Origin: Pedobacter helvus
Lineage (GTDB): Bacteria; Bacteroidota; Bacteroidia; Sphingobacteriales; Sphingobacteriaceae
Length of the DNA: 64,000 nucleotides
Assembly (NCBI RefSeq): GCF_005925325.1
Contig: NZ_SRMP01000002.1
Location: 434,001-498,000 of the forward strand
Direction: 5' to 3'
Below are positions 54,786 to 61,453 of the stretch, piece after piece. Below the pieces are notes generated by a model. That model saw only the letters and a list, made by a program, of their open reading frames with translations, did no database searches and had not been told where the DNA came from. Every line of letters starts with the position of its first letter. Position 1 is the stretch's first letter. Made by a program: the position numbers and the translations under genes.

Positions 54786-57156
54786 TTTTTTAACCGTATT
54801 TTTTGGTGAAATTGTAGTTAACATTGCCTGTGGTGGAGAAATAGATCCTTATGATTACTATATTTCTTATTTCCATAATGATGTGCAGGGGAAAGATTAC
54901 GATCAGTTTAATTTTAGTGAATGGGAATATCTTTACCACGACCAGGAACAGGTTGATGAATATGACCTGAACAGTGCGGAATGGGCTAAATACTTAAATG
55001 TAAAAAAGGAAGATGTGCGTAAAGTAATGTACGAAAGCGATAGTGCTACGAATGTTCTTTTGGCAAATCTGACCAAGAAAAACTTAAATCAGCTACCTCA
55101 AGATTTACAAGCCAATACCTTTGTGAAGGCATTGGCTAAAAATAAACATGCCATCAAATATTTTGCTTTTGCAAAGAGTTGCGAGCCATTTGCAACAATA
55201 AGATATGACCTCTGGAATCCGGTAGAGCGGGACAGTATCCAAATGATAGCAAAGGCTGAGCAGGCGGTTAAGCAGCTTGCAGAAGTGAAGAAAGATCAAT
55301 TCTTAAAATTACGTTATGCTTATCAAGCTGCTAGAATGTATCATTTTGCAGAAAAGTATGAGCATTGCAAAGCTGTGTACAAGCAGTACATCGAACCTGT
55401 TTCTTCTACAGATTTAGCTAAGGGTTGGGCAATGTCGGTGTACGCTGGTTCGGTGCGCTATTCGGGCGATCCTACAGCTGCGGCTTATCTTTTCTCAAAG
55501 GTTTTTAACAGCAATCCGGAGCGAAGGGTACAGGCCTACAAAAACTTTCACTACGCCTCGGCACCTATAGAAGAGGTACTGACATTGGCTAAAAACGATG
55601 AAGAAAAAGCGCATATTCTGGCAATCAAAAGTTTCGGTAATCCAGATTACGACTTAAATGCCTTAAGCAAAGTTTACAACTATATTCCCAACAATTTACT
55701 GACAGGTACGCTGTTGGTTAGACAGATCAATAAACTAGAAAAGGATTTTAATAAACCTGGTGGTTTTTCGAAGAGCTACTACGACCTAAATGCCGACAAG
55801 AAGTTGAGTAATGAAGCTTTAGCTCAACTTGAACACACCAAAACTTTTGCTTTGAAATTAGCGGATGAAAAGAAATATCCAGAACCAGAATTGGGGATCA
55901 TCAGCGCAGCTTATTTAAATTGGTTGAAGAAGGATGATGTTGCAGCAGCTGCTTTATTGCAAAAGCTTGATCCTTCGCAACTAAAAACCCGCTACCAAAA
56001 TCAATATCAAATTATCAATCTGTTGTTGAATGCGAGAAAGATTAAAAGTGGTCTCTTTAAAGCTGATGATTTGGTGCCAACGTTAAAATGGCTTGATGAA
56101 AAGCGCATAGAGAAAGTACCAGCAAAAGACGATGACTACTTCGCTTCAAATAGAGATAACAAATTCTTGTCAACTACAAAAAACTTCTATCAAGAGTTAT
56201 TGGTGCCAACTTACATGAAAATGGGTGATACCACCAGGGCAGCTTTACTAATGTTAAAAGGCGATTTGATCAGTGAAAATACAGTTGATAACAGCTTTTC
56301 TGTTAGAATGGGCTGGACGACCTTAGATTTTTGGAGAAACTATTTAAGTTCAACCACTTTAGCGCAGTTAGAAAAAAGATTTAAAGGAACCGCTAAAGGT
56401 AGCTTCGATGCATTATTAAATGAACAGCTTTCTAAACTAAATAAAAATGATTTTTATGAGCTTTTCGGTACAGCATATTTACGTGAACATCAGTATCAAA
56501 AAGCATTGAACTGCTTCGAAAAACTTCCTGCTAATTATGAGTTTTTAACACCAAGCGATTGGTATGAGGATAAGAAGTTATACGCCAATCCTTTTGCAAC
56601 CACCATTAACGATTACCCTAAAAAATATACGAGTACTACTAAAAAGTATGACAAGAGATCTTTCGCTAAAGAAATGGCTCGATTACAAAAGCTAATTACT
56701 ACAGATAAAACTAATGCCGCACAGTACTATTTTAATATGGCTAATGGTGTTTACCAAACTGGATATTATGGTAACGCTTGGTCTTTAATTAGCTACGATT
56801 GGAGTTCTTATGCTGTTTATGAAAAGGCTAAATACGTTTTTGATCGAGATTTTAAATTGGCTGCAACTGCTAAAAAATGGTATTTGAAGGCACGAAGTTT
56901 AAGTAACGATCCTGAGTTTAAAGCGAAATGTACTTTCATGTTGGCTAAATGCGAACAAAAAAGTAAATCAAGCCAAGCGTTGAACTCTAATAATTGGTAT
57001 GATTTAAGTTACACTGAAAGAGATAACAGGATTGCTTACGTGAATGCTAATAACCGTTATTTCAAAGAGTTGAAACAGCAATACGGGCAGACTGCCTATT
57101 ACAAAAAAGCTGCTTACGAATGCAGTTATTTGAGCGATTTTGTAGTGCCTAGATAA
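54751..57156 (+). CDS. large helical exported protein, function unknown, partner of the preceding lipoprotein
   Basis: 801 residues. The ATG at 54751 overlaps the lipoprotein gene by 35 bases, so the pair is co-translated. The N-terminus is hydrophobic (LIFCVSFLTVFFGEIVVNIA) followed by CGG, which may be a lipid anchor although the lipobox (NIAC) is poor. After an acidic, tyrosine-rich segment (about 30-75) the rest is TPR-like helices (AYQAARMYHFAEKYEHCKAV, EHQYQKALNCFEKLPANYEF, AAQYYFNMANGVYQTGYYGN). I do not recognise the family. It may bind or present a polymer for the barrel-like partner; this is a guess from context. Confidence 0.8.
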   Translation: MNWKRSLIFCVSFLTVFFGEIVVNIACGGEIDPYDYYISYFHNDVQGKDYDQFNFSEWEYLYHDQEQVDEYDLNSAEWAKYLNVKKEDVRKVMYESDSATNVLLANLTKKNLNQLPQDLQANTFVKALAKNKHAIKYFAFAKSCEPFATIRYDLWNPVERDSIQMIAKAEQAVKQLAEVKKDQFLKLRYAYQAARMYHFAEKYEHCKAVYKQYIEPVSSTDLAKGWAMSVYAGSVRYSGDPTAAAYLFSKVFNSNPERRVQAYKNFHYASAPIEEVLTLAKNDEEKAHILAIKSFGNPDYDLNALSKVYNYIPNNLLTGTLLVRQINKLEKDFNKPGGFSKSYYDLNADKKLSNEALAQLEHTKTFALKLADEKKYPEPELGIISAAYLNWLKKDDVAAAALLQKLDPSQLKTRYQNQYQIINLLLNARKIKSGLFKADDLVPTLKWLDEKRIEKVPAKDDDYFASNRDNKFLSTTKNFYQELLVPTYMKMGDTTRAALLMLKGDLISENTVDNSFSVRMGWTTLDFWRNYLSSTTLAQLEKRFKGTAKGSFDALLNEQLSKLNKNDFYELFGTAYLREHQYQKALNCFEKLPANYEFLTPSDWYEDKKLYANPFATTINDYPKKYTSTTKKYDKRSFAKEMARLQKLITTDKTNAAQYYFNMANGVYQTGYYGNAWSLISYDWSSYAVYEKAKYVFDRDFKLAATAKKWYLKARSLSNDPEFKAKCTFMLAKCEQKSKSSQALNSNNWYDLSYTERDNRIAYVNANNRYFKELKQQYGQTAYYKKAAYECSYLSDFVVPR

Positions 57157-57280
57157 CCGAATTTTAATTTGATGTTTATTGTAAATTAAGGATTTTGGGT
57201 CCTCAGGGCAGAGAGGATTGTGCCGTTGGTATTATTAAATTTTTGACTTTTATTCGCAACTCCGCTTTTCCGGATTTGTA

Positions 57281-57368
57281 ATCCCGAAGCATTATCAGTA
57301 GGTCTGTGAATGAAACTTAAACGGATTAAAAATCCGATGATACGAAGTTCGACATTACAAATGTCGAA
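57281..57368. repeat. cluster of three short palindromes between convergent genes
   Basis: GGATTTGTAATCC-type (57282-57294), CGGATT-AAA-AATCCG (57322-57336) and TTCGACATT-ACA-AATGTCGAA (57348-57368, perfect 9-bp arms), with AGCATTATCAG and ACGAAGTTCG between. The 256-base gap holds no ORF. Confidence 0.7.
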
Positions 57369-57412
57369 CAGCGATTTTAAAATATTTTTGCAAAGAGTCG
57401 ACTTAAGGAATA

Positions 57413-58303
57413 CTATTTAAGCCCTATATCAGCAATATCATAACTTGGGCAAGCGCCTTTTTGCGAAGTGATAAAGCCAGCAACTTTAGCAGCAAAATCG
57501 AGGCAATCTGTAATTGCTTCGCCCCCTAATTTCTTGCTTAAAAAGGCAGCAAGAAAACTATCTCCGCTACCAACGGTATCAATCACTTCTACCTTATCTG
57601 CACTGTAATTAATGCTTTGCGAGCTGTCGTAGTAAGTGCCGCCCTCAGCACCTTTGGTAATTAAAATCTCAGTAAGAGCAAACTGCTCCATTAGCGCTTT
57701 AACTATGTCCTCTTCTTTTTTAAATGAAGTAAACCACTCGCCCAAAACAACAATCTCATTCTCGTTTAATTTAGCGAAATCAGCTTTGCTTAGCAGTTGA
57801 CTAATGTTTTCCTTGGTGTAATGTGGTGCTCTTAAATTCACATCAAAAACAGAAAATTTAGAGTGTTCCAATAATACCAATAAAGTCTGTTTACTTTTTT
57901 CGTTTCTAGCGGCTAAACTACCAAACACAAAAACATCACTAGCAGTGATTTGCTGTTCGAAATTATGCTGCCAAGCAATAAAATCCCAAGCAGTAGGATA
58001 GGTGATGGTGTACACCATTTCGTTATTAGCTTTCAGCTCCGCTAATACTTCGCTGGTTTTTTGCTTAGTATCAATTTGTATGTTCTCAGCAGAAATTCCG
58101 ATTGAAGAAATGAAACCAACCAATTCCTGTCCGGCTTGGTCATTGCCAACCCTGCTAATCAACGAAGCATCGATACCCAATTTTCTTAAGTGATAGGCAA
58201 CGTTCATTGGAGCGCCGCCAGCCAATCGTCCAGATGGCAAATTATCCCATAAAATCTCTCCAAAGCAAATCGCTTTTTTCGCATTAGGCAGTAAATCGTT
58301 CAT
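57413..58303 (-). CDS. PfkB-family carbohydrate kinase (fructokinase-like)
   Basis: 296 residues, cytoplasmic. PfkB signatures are seen: LAGGAPMNVAYHLRKLG near the N-terminus (sugar binding) and the catalytic DTVGSGDSFLAAFLSKKLGG near residue 250 with the anion hole G-x-G-D. The N-terminal ICFGEILWDNLPSG is typical of fructokinases. Phosphorylation of fructose is likely, but other sugars are possible. The start overlaps the upstream SirB1-like stop by one base, so the two are coupled. Confidence 0.92.
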   Translation of the reverse strand: MNDLLPNAKKAICFGEILWDNLPSGRLAGGAPMNVAYHLRKLGIDASLISRVGNDQAGQELVGFISSIGISAENIQIDTKQKTSEVLAELKANNEMVYTITYPTAWDFIAWQHNFEQQITASDVFVFGSLAARNEKSKQTLLVLLEHSKFSVFDVNLRAPHYTKENISQLLSKADFAKLNENEIVVLGEWFTSFKKEEDIVKALMEQFALTEILITKGAEGGTYYDSSQSINYSADKVEVIDTVGSGDSFLAAFLSKKLGGEAITDCLDFAAKVAGFITSQKGACPSYDIADIGLK

Positions 58304-59178
58304 TAATTATTTGTATCAGATAAGATATCTTGCATTTGTTTCAGCTCTTCTACTTTTTCGGCAGCACCTAAATTTTCATAAGCCGAAATTAAATTTCTAA
58401 TGATACGACGAACAATCTCTGCGTTGCTACAAGGTGCATAAAAACCAGGCTGCGGTTCTAAATTAAGCTGGCGTAAAAACTGATCTACGTCGTGCTTGCC
58501 GAAAATTGCGCCTTTGTTAAATGCGTTGATGTAAAACAATACCGCATGTTCACGGTCAGGATTACTTTCATCAATATATCCTAAAATAAAATGCTGTGGC
58601 AAATTCACTCCATAAACAGGGATATCTAATTTTTGCGCAATGGTAGAATAGATAATTGCCAACGAAATCTGGTTGCCTTTTTTGCTTTCTAAAACCTGAT
58701 TTAGATAAGAATTCTGAGGATCGTGGTGGTTTTTGGTATTTCCACTAAAACCATATTGATTATAAAAAACGTGGTTAACCAGTTTGATTTTCTCAATCGA
58801 GCTCATTTCGTACTGCAAGCCCACCCAAATCTCTCTTTTTATTTCCTCAATTTGGTTGATAATTGCCTGTTCATCTAAGTCGGGGAACTGGTAACGATTA
58901 ATGATCAGCGCCCCTTGCAACAAATCAAAAGCACCACTTTGGTACCATAAATTCAAGTCTTGCTTCACATTGGTAAACTGGATAGCATGCACAATATTCT
59001 CAATGCGCTCTTGCATCATCGTATCCAAAGACTTTTCCCAAGCCGTTTCTAGTTGGCTAATGGCGTCGTTACCATATTCCAAAAGTTTCTCCTGCACATG
59101 CGAAAACACTTCCTCATCTGGATCATCCAGCAATTTTACCAACGCGTCTATTTCCGTTACATTACTACGCTCTGTCAT
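58303..59178 (-). CDS. SirB1-like transglutaminase-fold protein
   Basis: 291 residues, cytoplasmic. An N-terminal helical part with a HEAT-like start (EIDALVKLLDDPDEEVFSHV) leads to the Transglut_core2/SirB1 domain (about 85-270: NSYLNQVLESKKGNQISLAI-type, DIPVYGVNLPQHFILGY). The protease-type cysteine of true transglutaminases is not visible, so catalytic activity is doubtful. A cysteine and TPR-like helix lie at the C-terminus. Upstream gene of the kinase at 57413. Confidence 0.85.
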   Translation of the reverse strand: MTERSNVTEIDALVKLLDDPDEEVFSHVQEKLLEYGNDAISQLETAWEKSLDTMMQERIENIVHAIQFTNVKQDLNLWYQSGAFDLLQGALIINRYQFPDLDEQAIINQIEEIKREIWVGLQYEMSSIEKIKLVNHVFYNQYGFSGNTKNHHDPQNSYLNQVLESKKGNQISLAIIYSTIAQKLDIPVYGVNLPQHFILGYIDESNPDREHAVLFYINAFNKGAIFGKHDVDQFLRQLNLEPQPGFYAPCSNAEIVRRIIRNLISAYENLGAAEKVEELKQMQDILSDTNN

Positions 59179-59212
59179 TTGCTATACCTTTCTGTAACAA
59201 TTTTCTTTGTAT

Positions 59213-59431
59213 CTTTTTTGAAAAGCAGGTTCAGTTGCCATGGGTTCCAGCAGTCTCGCCTGTCCCGAATTTATTTCGAGGCTTTTCACTATGTCTTTTT
59301 TTGTTGTCTTCCTGTCATTCCGAGGGACGAGGAATCTATTTCAATTTGCTATCACTAACAGATCCTTCACTAACGTTCAGGATGACAGCATAACAAAAAA
59401 GTACGCTGTTTCAATCAGGTTTATTTAACAA
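59213..59431 (-). repeat. dispersed intergenic element, copy B, interrupted
   Basis: Read on minus it begins TTAAATAAACCTGATTGAAAC and ends GACTGCTGGAAC ... CTGCTTTTCAAAAAA, the same ends as copy A. The middle that copies A and C share (GAAGTGTA..GCGAAGTAAA) is replaced by a 107-base hairpin element (59295-59401). Confidence 0.78.
59295..59401. mobile_element. 107-bp hairpin element with terminal inverted repeats, inside copy B
   Basis: Ends CTTTTTTTGTTGTCTTCC.. (59295-59321, continuing to TGTCATTCC) and ..GGATGACAGCATAACAAAAA (59380-59401) are imperfect terminal inverted repeats. Inner arms AGGAATCT (59330-59337) and AGATCCTT (59360-59367) extend the hairpin. It resembles the GTCATTCC/GGATGACA repeats common in Bacteroidota gaps. 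No coding capacity, so MITE- or REP-like. Confidence 0.6.
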
Positions 59432-59551
59432 AGTCTCTTCAAAAAAACTTCCAGATCCAAACCTTTAAGCTCTTAAAATCGTTACTACTGCTCGCTCTTC
59501 TTTTCGGTTTCTACTTTAAACTTTTTACTTTTACCCTTTCACTTATAAAAA

Positions 59552-60334
59552 ATGGTCTTACAATTTTTCGCAGATTACCTTAAACATCAGTTCACCGCTA
59601 AAACTCGTCATGGTACACACTCACCATTTGTTTACAAGCTAGCAGATGAGGTAATTTACGATTTTTCTGTAAAAAATGAGTACAAAGAAATCGAAGCACA
59701 ACGAAAAAAACTTTTGAATGACCAACGTCTCATCACCGTAACCGATTTGGGCGCAGGTTCTCACCTCAACAAAAATAGAACTAAAAAAGTTTCCCAGATT
59801 GCTAAGAATGCACTGAAATCTCCACGTTTAGCGCAGCTCATTTATCGTTTAGCAGCCAATCATCAGCCAAACAATATGATAGAGTTAGGCACTTGTTTAG
59901 GTATTACATCAGCTTACTTATCAAAAGCCCAACCAAAGGCAGACGTGCTGACAATAGAAGGCTGTCCGCAAACGGCCGAAGTTGCTCATCAAAACTTTAA
60001 AGATCTTTACTTAAACAATATAGAATTACAGGTAGGCAACTTCAACGATTTGCTTCCGAAAGCAATCGCAGAAAGAGATCAGTTGGATTTTGTTTACATA
60101 GATGGAAACCATACCAAAGAAGCGACCTTAAATTATTTTCATTGGTGTTTGCCTAAAGTTACAGAGAATACTTTGCTAATTTTCGATGATATTTACTGGA
60201 GCGAAGGCATGAAGCAAGCTTGGGAAGAAATTAAGAACCATCCGCAGGTAACCATTACCGTAGATTTATTTTGGATTGGATTAGTTTATTTCAGAAAAGG
60301 ACAGGCAAAAGAGCATTTTAAATTAAAATATTGA
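59552..60334 (+). CDS. class I SAM-dependent methyltransferase (O-methyltransferase-like)
   Basis: 260 residues, cytoplasmic. SAM motif I MIELGTCLGITSAYLSKA, motif II DVLTIEGCP and motif III LDFVYIDGNHTKEATLNYFH, then DDIYWSEGMKQAW, resemble the O-methyltransferase/MT-24 type. The N-terminal 100 residues (HQFTAKTRHGTHSPFVYKLA) are a conserved add-on of Bacteroidota members. Substrate unknown. Its stop (TGA) overlaps the next ATG (TGATG), so the two genes are coupled. The ATG follows an ACTTTTA-word repeat (59505-59545). Confidence 0.9.
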   Translation: MVLQFFADYLKHQFTAKTRHGTHSPFVYKLADEVIYDFSVKNEYKEIEAQRKKLLNDQRLITVTDLGAGSHLNKNRTKKVSQIAKNALKSPRLAQLIYRLAANHQPNNMIELGTCLGITSAYLSKAQPKADVLTIEGCPQTAEVAHQNFKDLYLNNIELQVGNFNDLLPKAIAERDQLDFVYIDGNHTKEATLNYFHWCLPKVTENTLLIFDDIYWSEGMKQAWEEIKNHPQVTITVDLFWIGLVYFRKGQAKEHFKLKY

Positions 60335-61005
60335 TGGCCAGCAAAGCACTAAATAAGTTGCAAAAATTAAAGGCTTTAGAACATTTGTCTATCAGTCTTA
60401 TTGCAGCGTTTTTAGTTTTTTTTGGTGCTAAATATTTCATTTCGGGCTTAATTAGCCAATTAATGTTTGCGTGGATCATCTTCTGTTTAGTGCAAATGGG
60501 CATCAGTTGGGTTACTTTTATAGGATCTTCTGTAGCTCAAACCAAACAGCATGCTGCCATTGAAGATGGCGGTAGACCAATCATGTTTTTAATTGTATTA
60601 CTCTCTGCTTTTGGCGGTTTGCTAGCGGTTTTTATTTTATTGGCAAAAACTAAAGGTGCAGCGACTACGAGTAGCTGGGTAGATGTGACCTTAAGTATGG
60701 TCGGTCTGTTTTTAAGTTGGTTGTTGCTACACACCATCTACACTTCACGTTATGCCCATTTGTATTACGATGTAGCGAATGGCACACTTAAAAAAGGATT
60801 GCAGTTCCCTAATGATGAAGAGCCAAACTTTATTGATTTCGCTTACCATTCCATTGTCATCGGTATGACTTTTCAGGTTTCCGATATTAATATCACTTCT
60901 AGAGCCATGAGGAAGCTTACTTTGGCGCACTCTTTAATCTCATTTATTTTCAATACTTGTATTGTTGCACTTACCATAAGTGCGGTTGCGGGATTGTTGT
61001 CTTAA
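60334..61005 (+). CDS. DUF1345 membrane protein
   Basis: 223 residues. The track-like TTG at 60331 is unlikely; the ATG at 60334 overlaps the methyltransferase stop. Five or so membrane segments are visible (LISLIAAFLVFFGAKYFI, MFLIVLLSAFGGLLAVFILL, WVDVTLSMVGLFLSWLLLHT, FNTCIVALTISAVAGLL), with the DUF1345 hallmark DFAYHSIVIGMTFQVSDINI before the last helices. Inner membrane, function unknown in the whole family. Confidence 0.9.
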   Translation: MASKALNKLQKLKALEHLSISLIAAFLVFFGAKYFISGLISQLMFAWIIFCLVQMGISWVTFIGSSVAQTKQHAAIEDGGRPIMFLIVLLSAFGGLLAVFILLAKTKGAATTSSWVDVTLSMVGLFLSWLLLHTIYTSRYAHLYYDVANGTLKKGLQFPNDEEPNFIDFAYHSIVIGMTFQVSDINITSRAMRKLTLAHSLISFIFNTCIVALTISAVAGLLS

Positions 61006-61039
61006 AAATATCTGTCTGATTTTCAGTTATTTAATCTAA

Positions 61040-61079
61040 TAACTGGTTTTTCAGTTGTATAACTTATAAATCAGTTATA
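61040..61079. promoter_or_regulatory. candidate BlaI operator region
   Basis: TATAACT (61058-61064) / AGTTATA (61073-61079) is a 7-bp inverted repeat with an 8-base centre. TAACTG (61040-61045) and CAGTTG (61052-61057) form a second pair. CAGTTRTA-like words recur at 61024, 61052 and 61072. The first codon of the repressor is at 61090. Confidence 0.5.
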
Positions 61080-61089
61080 ACTTTAGTTT

Positions 61090-61452
61090 ATGGAAGAGTT
61101 AACCAAAGCTGAAGAACGTATCATGCAGATTCTATGGAAATTAGAACACGCATTTGTAAAAGATATCATCGAGGAAATAGATGATGAGCCTAAGCCGCCT
61201 TACAATACCATTTCTTCTATTGTGAGGTTGTTGGAGAAGAAGGGCTATGTAAGTTACAAGGCCTACGGAAAAACTTACGAGTATTTCCCGGCTATCAGTA
61301 AAGATGAATATGCCAAAACAAGTTTCTCGAAACTGTTTGCTGGCTATTTTGACAATTCGCCTAAAAGCTTGCTGTCTTTCATGGTGAAACAAGAAAAGTT
61401 GAGCGAAGCGGATATAGAAGAATTGAAATCTCTCATCAATAAAAAATCTTAA
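61090..61452 (+). CDS. BlaI/MecI/CopY-family transcriptional repressor
   Basis: 120 residues, cytoplasmic. A winged-helix domain in the first 75 residues (LTKAEERIMQILWKLEHAFV, YNTISSIVRLLEKKGYVSYK) and a dimerisation helix pair in the rest. In the model systems the membrane partner's protease domain triggers cleavage and release of this repressor. It is followed, 1 base apart, by the M56-type partner at 61454, so the two form a repressor-sensor operon. Confidence 0.94.
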   Translation: MEELTKAEERIMQILWKLEHAFVKDIIEEIDDEPKPPYNTISSIVRLLEKKGYVSYKAYGKTYEYFPAISKDEYAKTSFSKLFAGYFDNSPKSLLSFMVKQEKLSEADIEELKSLINKKS

Positions 61453-61453
61453 T

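Noticed and set aside
59213..59431. Remnant of a transposase gene
   Set aside because: No frame of useful length or transposase motif; the sequence is repeat and hairpin only.
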